Assembly: GCA_038040325.1 (NCBI GenBank)
Contig: JBBPIM010000001.1
Coordinates: 66,650-130,649, forward strand
DNA: 64,000 nt
Reading direction: 5' to 3'
From: Mayfieldus profundus
GTDB taxonomy: Bacteria; Actinomycetota; Thermoleophilia; Solirubrobacterales; 70-9
Shown: positions 9,205 through 17,101 of the stretch, one piece after another
How the letters are laid out: each line of letters starts with the position of its first letter
Position numbering within the stretch: the stretch's first letter is position 1
Program-made: the position numbers and the translations under genes
The notes under the pieces: model-generated
Databases searched by the model: none
The model's input: only the letters and a program-made list of their open reading frames with translations
Told to the model about the DNA's origin: nothing

Positions 9205-9343
9205 GAGGAAGCGAAAATCGAGTCTGGCTAGGACGCAGGGAGGCCGACGCTGCGAGCGTAGTCGAAACCTATGTGAGCAAGTCGGCCGACCGAGGACACA
9301 GCCAGACGACGGTTTGCAGCTTCCTCCGCCAGACTTGCGGCCT

Positions 9344-10294
9344 GTGAAGGCAATCCAGATCAAGGAGTTCGGCGGCCCCGAGGTGCTCGAGCACACCGAG
9401 CTGCCCGACCCCGAGCCCGGCGACGGAGAGGTGCTGGTGAGCGTCTCCCGGGCAGGCGTCAACTTCGCCGACACCCACGTGACCCGCAACGACTACCTCG
9501 CCGAACAGGAGCTGCCAATGGTCCCGGGCGGCGAGATCAGCGGGACAACGCCGGACGGGCGCCGCGTCGCGGCTCTGCTGATGAACGGCGGCTACGCGGA
9601 GCTGGTGGCCGTGCCCGAGGCGGCGCTGGTGCCGCTGCCCGACGAGATCGACGACGACCAGGCGGCGGCGCTGCTGCTGCAGGGCCTCACCGCGTGGGGG
9701 CTGCTCAATGTCTCGGCGAAGCTGCAGGCGGGCGAGAGCGTGGCAATCCACGCCGCGGCTGGGGGCACCGGCAGCCTCGCGATCCAGCTCGCCAAGCGGC
9801 TCGGCGCCGGACGGGTGATCGCGCTCGCCTCGAGCGATGAGAAGCGCCAGGCGACGCTCGGGCTGGGCGCAGACGCCGCGGTGGACTCCCGCGCCGAGGA
9901 CCTGCGCGAGGCGATCCTCGAAGCCAACGAGGGGCAGCCGGTTGACGTGGTGCTCGAGATGAGCGGCGGCGATGCCTTCGAAGCAAGCCTGCGTTCGCTG
10001 GCGGTGTTCGGGCGGCTCGTCACCTTCGGCATCGCCTCGCGCGAGGAGAACTCGGTGAACACCGGCCACCTGTTGCGCAACAGCCGCGCGGTGATCGGCT
10101 TCTGGCTGGTCCACCTGTTTGGCCGGCCGGAGCTGCTGCGGGCCGGGATCGGCGAGGTTCTGGGCGCCGCCGCGGCGGGTGAGCTGCGCGCCGTGATCGG
10201 CGGCGTCTATCCGCTCTCGGGCGTTCGCAGCGCCCACGAGGACATCGCCGCGCGCCGCACCCAGGGCAAGCTGCTCCTGGACCCCGGCAAGTGA
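9344..10294 (+). CDS. Zinc-independent quinone oxidoreductase (MDR family)
   Basis: 316 residues, GTG start, beginning VKAIQIKEFGGPEVLE, the standard opening of NADPH:quinone reductases of the medium-chain dehydrogenase family. A GroES-like N-terminal domain (1-120) precedes a Rossmann domain with AAAGGTGSLAIQLAKRLGA (from about 143). Zinc-ligand cysteines are absent, as expected for quinone reductase/zeta-crystallin members. The stop overlaps the start of the DEAD-box gene (GTGA), so the two are cotranscribed. Likely NADPH-dependent reduction of quinones or enones. Confidence 0.9.
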   Translation: MKAIQIKEFGGPEVLEHTELPDPEPGDGEVLVSVSRAGVNFADTHVTRNDYLAEQELPMVPGGEISGTTPDGRRVAALLMNGGYAELVAVPEAALVPLPDEIDDDQAAALLLQGLTAWGLLNVSAKLQAGESVAIHAAAGGTGSLAIQLAKRLGAGRVIALASSDEKRQATLGLGADAAVDSRAEDLREAILEANEGQPVDVVLEMSGGDAFEASLRSLAVFGRLVTFGIASREENSVNTGHLLRNSRAVIGFWLVHLFGRPELLRAGIGEVLGAAAAGELRAVIGGVYPLSGVRSAHEDIAARRTQGKLLLDPGK

Positions 10295-11715
10295 CCGCCT
10301 TCCGCGACCTCGGCCTGACTGCCGAGATACAGCTGGCGCTGGACGAGCTCGGGTACCAGGAGCCGACGCCGATCCAGGAGCAGGCGATTCCGGAGCTGCT
10401 TGCCGGAAACGACGTGATCGGCCAGGCCCAGACCGGCACCGGCAAGACAGCGGCGTTCGGCCTGCCCCTGCTCCAGTATCTCGATCCCGACAGCGAGGAG
10501 ACGCAGGCGATCGTGCTCACCCCGACCCGCGAGCTGTGCATCCAGGTGACCCAGGCGCTGCGCGCCTACGCGGAGCACCTGCCGGTGGAGATCGTCGCGG
10601 TGTTCGGCGGGGCGCCGATCCGCTCGCAGCAGGCCCAGCTGCGCGCTGGCGCCCACGTCGTGGTCGCCACCGTGGGCCGGATGATGGACCTGATGTCGCG
10701 CCGGTCGCTGGTCCTCACTGCGGCCCGCTACGTGGTGCTCGACGAGGCCGACGAGATGCTCGACCTAGGCTTCATCGAGGACGTCGAGAAGATCATGCGC
10801 CGTTGCCCCAGCGGGCGCCAGACGTCGCTGTTCTCGGCCACGATGCCGCCACCGATCAAGCGGCTGGCGGAGAGCTACATGTACGACCCGGTGACGCTCC
10901 GCATCACCCCCCGCAAGCTCACCCTCGACGCGATCGAGCAGGCCTACCTCGAGGTGCCGGCCCGGGAGAAGGCCTCGAAGCTGATCGAGCTGCTGCGCGC
11001 CGAAGAGCCCGAGCAGGCGATCGTCTTCTGCCGCACCAAGATCGGCGCTTCACGACTGGAGAAGACCCTCAAGGACAAGCGCCTGGACGTGAAGGCGCTG
11101 CACGGCGACCTGAGCCAAGGTCAGCGCGACGGGGTGATGATCTCCTTCAAGGAGCACCGCGTCACGCTGCTGGTCGCCACCGACATCGCCGCGCGGGGCC
11201 TCGACATCGAGCACGTCACCCACGTCATCAACTACGACGTGCCCGATACGACCGAGGCCTACGTGCACCGGATCGGACGCACGGGCCGCGTCGGCCGCAC
11301 CGGCCGCGCGGTGACCCTGGTGACGCCGAGCCAGCGCAAGGAGATCCCTCGCATCGAGCGCGAGGCGAAGGTCGAAATCGGAGCCTGGGAGCCGCCCGAG
11401 GAGCGCCTCGAGCACGCGCCGAGGCCCCGCCGGCACGAGCGCGAGCGCGACGGCGCCAAGGAGGCGCCCGCGCCCGAAGGCATCGTGAAGCTGTTCGTCA
11501 ACCGCGGCAGCCGCAGCGGCATCAGCGAGGAGGACCTGCGCTGGGCGCTGCGCGAGGGGGCCGTGCTGCCGGCCGAGGCGATCGACTCGATCCGGGTCCT
11601 GGAGCGGTTCTCGTTCGTCGAGATCGACTCCGGCCATGCCGAGCGCGTCGTCGAGTTCCTCGACGGCACGCAGCTCAAGGGCCGCCAGATCCGCCTCGAG
11701 ATAGCGCGCAGCTAG
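10291..11715 (+). CDS. DEAD-box ATP-dependent RNA helicase with DbpA-type RNA-binding domain
   Basis: 474 residues. All core motifs are visible: Q motif, AQTGTGKT (motif I), PTREL (Ia), DEAD (II), SAT (III), RGLDIEHV (V) and HRIGRTGR (VI). After an Arg/Glu linker (about 375-400), the C-terminus KLFVNRGSRSGISEEDLRWAL...FSFVEID...RLEIAR is a DbpA/CsdA-like RRM domain. The combination points to ribosome assembly or cold adaptation (DeaD/CsdA group). GTG start inside the stop of the upstream gene. Confidence 0.92.
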   Translation: MTAFRDLGLTAEIQLALDELGYQEPTPIQEQAIPELLAGNDVIGQAQTGTGKTAAFGLPLLQYLDPDSEETQAIVLTPTRELCIQVTQALRAYAEHLPVEIVAVFGGAPIRSQQAQLRAGAHVVVATVGRMMDLMSRRSLVLTAARYVVLDEADEMLDLGFIEDVEKIMRRCPSGRQTSLFSATMPPPIKRLAESYMYDPVTLRITPRKLTLDAIEQAYLEVPAREKASKLIELLRAEEPEQAIVFCRTKIGASRLEKTLKDKRLDVKALHGDLSQGQRDGVMISFKEHRVTLLVATDIAARGLDIEHVTHVINYDVPDTTEAYVHRIGRTGRVGRTGRAVTLVTPSQRKEIPRIEREAKVEIGAWEPPEERLEHAPRPRRHERERDGAKEAPAPEGIVKLFVNRGSRSGISEEDLRWALREGAVLPAEAIDSIRVLERFSFVEIDSGHAERVVEFLDGTQLKGRQIRLEIARS

Positions 11716-11726
11716 AGCAGCGGCTG

Positions 11727-12089
11727 CTACCCGGTCAATTCGGCGATCCTGCCGAGCAGGTCGTCGAAGTCGATCGGCTTGGGGACCAGGCCGTCCGCAC
11801 CGAGATCCTCGGCGTTTCCGAGCGCCTCCTCCTCTCGGTGGGCGCTGACGATCAGGATCGGGATCTCCAGCCCCCCCGAGCGCAGCTCACGCAGCGCGTC
11901 GATCCCCGACTTGCGCGGCATCATCGCGTCGAGCAGGATCAGGTCCGGCCCGTTGGGGCTCGCGGAAACGGCATCGAGGACCTCCTGGCCGTCGGCCGCG
12001 GTGGTCACCTCGTAGCCCTCCATCTCCAACCGCGTCCGCAAAAGCAGCAGGATCGTCTCGGAATCGTCGGCGACGAGGACTTTGGTCAT
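11727..12089 (-). CDS. Single-domain response regulator (CheY-like)
   Basis: 120 residues, only a receiver domain. The acidic pair Asp8-Asp9, phosphoacceptor Asp54 (LILLDAMMP), Ser82 and Lys104 (LVPKPID) are all present, so it should accept phosphate. No output domain. Its ATG overlaps the stop of the upstream histidine kinase (ATGA), making this its cognate partner by position. It may act through protein contacts or in a phosphorelay. Confidence 0.93.
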   Translation of the reverse strand: MTKVLVADDSETILLLLRTRLEMEGYEVTTAADGQEVLDAVSASPNGPDLILLDAMMPRKSGIDALRELRSGGLEIPILIVSAHREEEALGNAEDLGADGLVPKPIDFDDLLGRIAELTG

Positions 12090-13900
12090 GGCGTTGCGTC
12101 CGTGCTTGTGATCGGCGCGTCCTTGGCTTCCTTGCCTGACAGGGCCGGCAGCACGACCCTGAAGGTGGACCCTTCCCCGAGCTGGGAGCTTACGCCGATC
12201 GCCCCACCGTGCAGCTCCACCAGCGACTTCGCGATCGCCAGGCCCAGTCCGGTGCCCCCGACCCGCTGCGTCAGCCCGGCGTCGCCGCGCGTGAAGCGTT
12301 CGAAGATGTAATCGAGCTGGTCCTCGGGTATCCCCGGACCGTTGTCGGCGACCGCGAGCTCCACCTCGTCGCCCACCCGCGACGCGGTGACCCTGATCGA
12401 CGCGCCCTCCGGCGAGTACTCATGCGCGTTGGTCAGCAGGTTTACCAGCACCTGCTTGACGCGATCCGGCTCGGCGCTGATCTGCGGCAGGTCGCCGTCG
12501 ATCTCCACGGCCAGTCGCTGGTCGCGTGAGTCGGCCAGCGCCCGCATCAGCCGGGCCGCGTCCTCGGCGATCGGGCCGACGTCGCAGCGCTCGGGCTTGA
12601 TCGTGAGCCTGCCCGCGTCGCTTCGCGCGAGGTCGAGCAGGTCGTTGAGCAGGCGCACCAGATGCTGCGTGTTGTCGAGGATTATTTCGACGGTCTCCGC
12701 CTGCTTGGGCGAGAGCTTGTCCCTCTCGAGCATCAGAAGTTCGGCGAAGCCCTGCACAGAGGTCAGGGGGCTGCGCAGCTCATGGGAGGCGGTGAGCACG
12801 AACTCGTCCTTCATCCGCTCCAGCCGCGCCCGCTCGGAGACGTCTCGGATCGAAAGCACGCTGCCGCCCTCCGGCGTTCCCATCGGCGAGCCGGTTATCG
12901 CCAGCACCGTGGCGCCCTCGCCGCTGTGCACCTCCTCCTGTTCGAGGCCCGCCAGCAGCCGCTCCACCTTGCCGGGCGTGATCGAGCCCGTGACCAGCAC
13001 CTCGCGGACCTGCGTCCCGATCGTGGCGCCGGGCAGCAGCCGCCGGGCCGCCGGGTTTGCATCGGTGACGATCCCTCCAGGATCGACGGTGATCACGCCG
13101 TCGCTGAGACTCTCCAGGGTGACCGCGAGCTGCCGCCGGCTGTCCTCGAGGCTGCGATAGGCGCCCTGCAGCTCGTCGGCCATCTCGTTGAAAGCGAGAC
13201 CGAGGGTTGCCGTCTCAGCCGGACCGCCGACCTCAACCCTCGTCTTCAGGTCGCCGCCGGCCAGCCGCCCGGAGGCGTCGACAAGTCGTTCCAGCGGCCG
13301 TCGCATCGAGGCGATCAGGCCGGAGAACAGCAGCACGGCCGCGATCAATCCGGAGATCAATCCCACCCCGACCAGCAGCGCGGTCTTGCGCGTGTCGTCG
13401 GAGACCTGATCGCGCAGCACCTGGCGTTGCCGGCTCTCGTTTGCGATCAGGGCGTTGCCGCTCGACACAACCGCCTGCGCCAGCCTGCGCTGCCGCGCGG
13501 GCGGGGGTGCGCGGCCCCTCAGAACCGGGTCGGCGACGCGTGTGCGCCAACGCCCCTCGGCGGCAACCCGGGTGTTGAGCAGCTGCTCGGCCTCGCTGTC
13601 GTTGTCGAGCAGTCGCCGCGCATCGACGGCGGCCGCATCGGTGCCACGGACGGCGAGGCGGTAGCGCGCTCGCGCCCCCGGATCTCGATCGGCCACGTCG
13701 TCGAGTCGGGCCTGCTCGTTGAGGAAACCCTGGCGCAGATGCTCTCCGGCAAGCTCGAACTGGAACGAGCGGTTGGTGTCGTCTTCGAAGTCCTGCCGCA
13801 GCTGGAACAGGCGCCCGACGCCGATCACAGTTACGCCCGCAAGCAGCGCAAAGGTGATTGCGAAGCCGATCCTGAGCCTGTTTGCAAGCGAGGGGTTCAC
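12086..13900 (-). CDS. Membrane sensor histidine kinase with HAMP and PAS domains
   Basis: 604 residues from GTG 13900, chosen because AGGAG lies 6 nt upstream. Order: transmembrane helix (about 8-30), a mostly helical periplasmic sensor region (about 35-180), second transmembrane helix (about 185-210), HAMP, a PAS-like domain starting near LESLSDGVITVDPGGIVTDANPAA, dimerisation/phosphoacceptor helix ASHELRSPLTS (His near 373), and ATPase domain with NLLTNAHEYS (N box), DNGPGIP (G1) and GGTGLGLAI (G2). The gene is coupled to the receiver-only regulator downstream. Signal unknown. Confidence 0.92.
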   Translation of the reverse strand: MNPSLANRLRIGFAITFALLAGVTVIGVGRLFQLRQDFEDDTNRSFQFELAGEHLRQGFLNEQARLDDVADRDPGARARYRLAVRGTDAAAVDARRLLDNDSEAEQLLNTRVAAEGRWRTRVADPVLRGRAPPPARQRRLAQAVVSSGNALIANESRQRQVLRDQVSDDTRKTALLVGVGLISGLIAAVLLFSGLIASMRRPLERLVDASGRLAGGDLKTRVEVGGPAETATLGLAFNEMADELQGAYRSLEDSRRQLAVTLESLSDGVITVDPGGIVTDANPAARRLLPGATIGTQVREVLVTGSITPGKVERLLAGLEQEEVHSGEGATVLAITGSPMGTPEGGSVLSIRDVSERARLERMKDEFVLTASHELRSPLTSVQGFAELLMLERDKLSPKQAETVEIILDNTQHLVRLLNDLLDLARSDAGRLTIKPERCDVGPIAEDAARLMRALADSRDQRLAVEIDGDLPQISAEPDRVKQVLVNLLTNAHEYSPEGASIRVTASRVGDEVELAVADNGPGIPEDQLDYIFERFTRGDAGLTQRVGGTGLGLAIAKSLVELHGGAIGVSSQLGEGSTFRVVLPALSGKEAKDAPITSTDATP

Positions 13901-13918
13901 GGATGGCTCCTGGCGCTC

Positions 13919-13925
13919 TACACTA
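13919..13925. promoter_or_regulatory. Overlapping divergent -10 boxes (TACACTA)
   Basis: TACACT reads on the plus strand toward the Gly-rich gene (ATG 13939) and TAGTGT reads on the minus strand toward the histidine kinase (GTG 13900). The two boxes overlap, so polymerase could serve only one direction at a time. Confidence 0.45.
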
Positions 13926-13938
13926 CTGGCGACTCGCG

Positions 13939-14481
13939 ATGCAGGAAACGCTCGCGCATGACTGGCGGAAAAGGATGGTCGCGCGCAGCTCGATCTGCGC
14001 AATGCTGTTTGCAATTCCGGTTTTGGCGGCCGTTCTGATCGGCTTCAGCAGCGGCTTGGGCGGGCTTCCGTTTGGGATCAACTCCCTCGCCAGCGGCCCG
14101 AGCCAGGACTCCGTCGATGTTGCCAGCCAGGCGGCCGGGGACAGCGCCGCGCTGGCGGCCAGCGCCTCGACTGCGACCGCGCGAACTCCCGCCGACTCCG
14201 GAGCCGGCGGCACCGGCGGCGGTGGAACCGGCGGAGGAGCCGGCGGCGGTGGAACCGGTGGTGGCGGAACCGGTGGCGGCACGGCGACGGGGCCGACAAC
14301 GGGGACGCTCCCGGGCGGCGACCCGCCGCTCAACCTCGGCGGCGGAGGTTCCCCGTCAGGCGGCGGCAACGCCGGCAATCCGGGCCTGCAGCTGCCCGGT
14401 GGCGCCGGAGACATCGTCGACGACGCGGCCAGCGGTGCGGGGCAGGCTCTCGGTGGGCTGGGTCTCGGCGGCGGCAACTAG
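13939..14481 (+). CDS. Membrane-anchored glycine-rich protein, function unknown
   Basis: 180 residues. After a basic N-terminus (HDWRKRMVARSS) comes one hydrophobic helix (ICAMLFAIPVLAAVLIGFSSG), then an Ala/Ser segment and a long Gly/Thr tract with repeating GGGGTGGG units, ending in a Leu/Gly-rich tail. This fits a protein fixed in the membrane with a flexible exterior tail. An alternative start is ATG 13975. It is divergent from the histidine kinase and 18 bp before an EamA transporter. No family recognised. Confidence 0.6.
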   Translation: MQETLAHDWRKRMVARSSICAMLFAIPVLAAVLIGFSSGLGGLPFGINSLASGPSQDSVDVASQAAGDSAALAASASTATARTPADSGAGGTGGGGTGGGAGGGGTGGGGTGGGTATGPTTGTLPGGDPPLNLGGGGSPSGGGNAGNPGLQLPGGAGDIVDDAASGAGQALGGLGLGGGN

Positions 14482-14499
14482 AGCCCGCCCGGAACAGCC

Positions 14500-15339
14500 C
14501 TGGTCTCGATAGCGCTCGCCCTCGCCTCCAGCCTGTCCTGGGGCGTCTCGGACTTCCTCGGCGGCCTGCAGAGCCGCCGCATGCCGGTGCTCTCCGTGAT
14601 GCTGGTCAGCCAGCCCCTCGGCCTGGCGCTGGTCCTCTGCGTCGCCCTGCTGGTCGGGGGTGCGATCCCGCCCGGCCCCGACATGGCAGCGGCGGTGGCG
14701 GGGGGGATCGCCGGCGTGTTCGCGCTGAGCTGCTTCTTCCGCGCGATGGCGATCGGCCCGATGAGCATCGTCGCGCCCGTCTCCTCGCTGGGCGCCGTCG
14801 TCCCGATCGTCGTCGGCCTGGCGCGCGGGGAGGACCCGAGCGGGCTGCAGGCCGCGGGCCTGGTCGTCGCGCTGGCCGGCATCGCGCTGGCGGTGCGCGA
14901 GGCCGAGCACCCGCATGGCGTGCGGGTGCCGCGCAGCAGCGTCGTGCTCGCCGCGCTCGCCGGGCTCGGCTTCGGCAGCTTCTTCGTCGGCATCGACGCC
15001 GCCGCCTCGCACGATGCCTACTGGGCCGCCCTCGGGGCACGCGGGGGAGGGTCGGTCGCGATCGCGGCGGCGGCGCTGGCTCTGCCCCAGATGATCCGGC
15101 TCAGCCGCGATGCACTGCCGGCGCTGGTCGCGATCGCGGTGCTCGACACGCTCGCCAACCTGCTGTTTGCGCTGGCCAGCCGCGAGGGCCTGCTGTCGTT
15201 GGTCGCGGTGGCCGGCTCGCTGTACCCGGTGGCGACGATCGTGCTGGCCCGCTTCGTGCTCGGGGAGCGGCTCGCCCGCCTGCAGCGGGTGGGCGTTGTG
15301 ATGGCGCTGGCCGGCGTTGCGCTGATCGCGGCCGGATAG
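14500..15339 (+). CDS. EamA/DMT-family transporter
   Basis: About 279 residues with ten predicted membrane helices as two EamA repeats, the usual drug/metabolite exporter plan. The first helix (VSIALALASSLSWGVSDFLGG) is coded upstream of the first ATG (14581); between the upstream in-frame stop (14479) and that ATG no ATG, GTG or TTG exists, only CTG at 14500. Starting at 14581 would lose helix 1, so CTG initiation is proposed. The substrate is unknown. The gene converges on the HAD hydrolase. Confidence 0.75.
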   Translation: MVSIALALASSLSWGVSDFLGGLQSRRMPVLSVMLVSQPLGLALVLCVALLVGGAIPPGPDMAAAVAGGIAGVFALSCFFRAMAIGPMSIVAPVSSLGAVVPIVVGLARGEDPSGLQAAGLVVALAGIALAVREAEHPHGVRVPRSSVVLAALAGLGFGSFFVGIDAAASHDAYWAALGARGGGSVAIAAAALALPQMIRLSRDALPALVAIAVLDTLANLLFALASREGLLSLVAVAGSLYPVATIVLARFVLGERLARLQRVGVVMALAGVALIAAG

Positions 15340-15352
15340 CCGGGCGCCGGGC

Positions 15353-15970
15353 TCAGGCCAGCTCGACGCCGAGCAGCTCCTCGAGGCGGGCGAGGGTCGC
15401 GGTCGGCTTGCGGTGCAGCACCGCAGTCATGCCGACCGCCTCGGCTCCCTCGCAGTTCTCGCGCAGGTCGTCGACGAACACGCACTGCTCGGGCGCGGCG
15501 TCGATCCGCTCCGCGGCAAGCCGGAAGATCTCGGGCTGCGGCTTGTGCAGGCCCACCTCACCGGAGATCACGACTGCGTCGAAGAGGGCGCGGATCTCGT
15601 CGGTGTAGTGATCCATCACCCACGAGTTGGAGACCAGGCCCGTCGGGACCCCGGCCTGGCGGGCCCGGTTCACCGCGGCCACCATTTCCTGCTGCGGGGC
15701 GAGCCCGGCGAACAGCCCGTCCACCAGGCCCTCGGGCTCGGTCCCCATCAGGGTTGCGAAGCGACGCTCGAACTCGGCCGGATCGACCTCGCCGGTCTCG
15801 AGGCGGCGCAGCTCGGCCAGCGCCGCGGGGTTCTCCCTGAACAGCCGCTTCGCGGCCTCGGGGTCGAGCCCGCGTTGCTCGCAGAAGGCGCTGAAGCTCG
15901 ACCAGATGTCGGTCGTCAGGACCCCGCCGAAGTCGACGAGCAGGGCCGTATGCGTCGGTTCGTCACCCAT
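15353..15970 (-). CDS. HAD-superfamily hydrolase (ACAD10/EPHX2-N-like)
   Basis: 205 residues. Motif I is DFGGVLTTD: the nucleophile Asp is present, but the +2 acid/base Asp of DxD is Gly, as in some YihX-like members. Motif II is VSNSW, the motif III Lys is in GLHKPQPEIF, and motif IV is FVDDLREN. The alpha-helical cap (LFRENPAALAELRRLETGEVD) is class-1 type. Its ATG abuts the kinase-like gene on the other strand. Together with that gene and the acyl-CoA dehydrogenase it reproduces the domains of animal ACAD10, so a role in the same pathway is inferred; the reaction is unknown. Confidence 0.85.
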   Translation of the reverse strand: MGDEPTHTALLVDFGGVLTTDIWSSFSAFCEQRGLDPEAAKRLFRENPAALAELRRLETGEVDPAEFERRFATLMGTEPEGLVDGLFAGLAPQQEMVAAVNRARQAGVPTGLVSNSWVMDHYTDEIRALFDAVVISGEVGLHKPQPEIFRLAAERIDAAPEQCVFVDDLRENCEGAEAVGMTAVLHRKPTATLARLEELLGVELA

Positions 15971-15985
15971 ATGCTTCCCCCGGAA

Positions 15986-17038
15986 ATGGGCGACGAGGCT
16001 ACCGGGACGACGCAGGCCCCCGAGGGGATCGACCGCGACGGGGTCGAGGGCTGGTTCGCGGAGAACGTTCCCGGGGCCCAGCCGCCGCTCTCCTTCGAGC
16101 GAATCTCGGGTGGCCGCTCGAACCTCACCTACGGCGTGCACGACACAGCCGGCCAAGCCTGGGCGCTGCGCCGCCCGCCGCTCGGAAAGCGACTCGGCTC
16201 GGCGCACGACATGGGGCGCGAGCACAAGGTGATCTCGGCGCTCGGCCCGACACCGGTGCCGGTCCCGCCGGTGGTCGGCCTCTGCGAGGACGATGCGGTC
16301 AACGGGGCGCCGTTCTACGTGATGCCGTTCATCGAGGGGCCGATCCTGCGCAGCAAGGAGGAGGCGGATGGATTCGCCGAAGCCGACCGCCGCGCGATCG
16401 GCGAGCGCGTCGTCGACACGCTGGTGGCGATCCACGCGGTCGACGTCGACGAGGTCGGGCTGGGCGATCTGGGGCGCAAGGAGGACTACGTCGCGCGTCA
16501 GCTGCACCGCTGGCACGGGCAGTGGCGCAAGTCGAAGACCCGCGAGCTGCCCGTCGTCGACGAGGTCCACGAGCGGCTCTCGGCGCGGATCCCCGAGCAG
16601 GGCCCGGCGACGATCGTGCACGGCGACTACCGGCTCGACAACATGATCCTTTCCGAGTCCGGTGAGGTCGCCGCAGTTGTCGACTGGGAGCTGTGCACGC
16701 TGGGTGATCCGCTCGCCGACGTCGGCCTGCTGCTGGTCTACTGGTCACAGCCCGGCGACGAGTTCGTGCCGCTGTTCGCGCCGGCGACCCTGGCACTCGG
16801 CTTTCCCAGCCGGGACGAGTTGAAGACGCGATACGCCGAGGCCTCGGGACGCGACCTCGCGGAGATCGACTTCTTCGTCGCGCTCGGCTTCTGGAAGCTG
16901 GCGATCATCCTCGAGGGCGTGTTCGCCCGCTACGCGGCCGGCCAGTACGGCGAGACGGACGAGGGCCACGAGCAGTTCGCCAAGGTCGTCGAGCAGCTGG
17001 CCAACGGGGCTGCCGAGGCCGAGTCGCGGCTGGCCTGA
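15986..17038 (+). CDS. APH-family kinase, ACAD10/11 kinase-domain type
   Basis: 350 residues. The phosphotransferase fold shows FERISGGRSNLTYGV (nucleotide loop), the catalytic HGDYRLDN (His212, Asp214, Asn219) and metal-binding Asp233 in VVDWE. The segment ALRRPPLG...SAHDMGREHKVISAL is typical of the subgroup fused to acyl-CoA dehydrogenase in animal ACAD10/11. Those kinases phosphorylate the 4-hydroxyl of 4-hydroxyacyl-CoA; LvaA of Pseudomonas does so in levulinate use. ATG 15986 is chosen because a TATGCT box (15970-15975) lies 10 nt upstream; ATG 15971 is the alternative. It converges on the acyl-CoA dehydrogenase. Confidence 0.88.
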   Translation: MGDEATGTTQAPEGIDRDGVEGWFAENVPGAQPPLSFERISGGRSNLTYGVHDTAGQAWALRRPPLGKRLGSAHDMGREHKVISALGPTPVPVPPVVGLCEDDAVNGAPFYVMPFIEGPILRSKEEADGFAEADRRAIGERVVDTLVAIHAVDVDEVGLGDLGRKEDYVARQLHRWHGQWRKSKTRELPVVDEVHERLSARIPEQGPATIVHGDYRLDNMILSESGEVAAVVDWELCTLGDPLADVGLLLVYWSQPGDEFVPLFAPATLALGFPSRDELKTRYAEASGRDLAEIDFFVALGFWKLAIILEGVFARYAAGQYGETDEGHEQFAKVVEQLANGAAEAESRLA

Positions 17039-17082
17039 ATTTATGTTGGCGCGGAGCGTTTAGCGACGCGTCAGGCAGGTCA

Positions 17083-17097
17083 GGCGGCGAAGCCGCC
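17083..17097. terminator. Hairpin between convergent genes
   Basis: GGCGGC/GCCGCC with a GAA loop, followed by GCAATTAT on the plus strand. It lies between the ends of the kinase-like gene and the acyl-CoA dehydrogenase and could stop transcription from both sides. Confidence 0.5.
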
Positions 17098-17101
17098 GCA
17101 A

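Noticed and set aside
10536..12311. 591-codon plus-strand frame across the DEAD-box and response-regulator genes
   Set aside because: Arg/Pro/Ala-rich shadow frame with no motif, overlapping well-supported genes on both strands.
14200..14300. Gly-rich DNA tract as a microsatellite or CRISPR-like repeat
   Set aside because: It is codon-level repetition (Gly/Thr) in a coding frame, without regular spacers.
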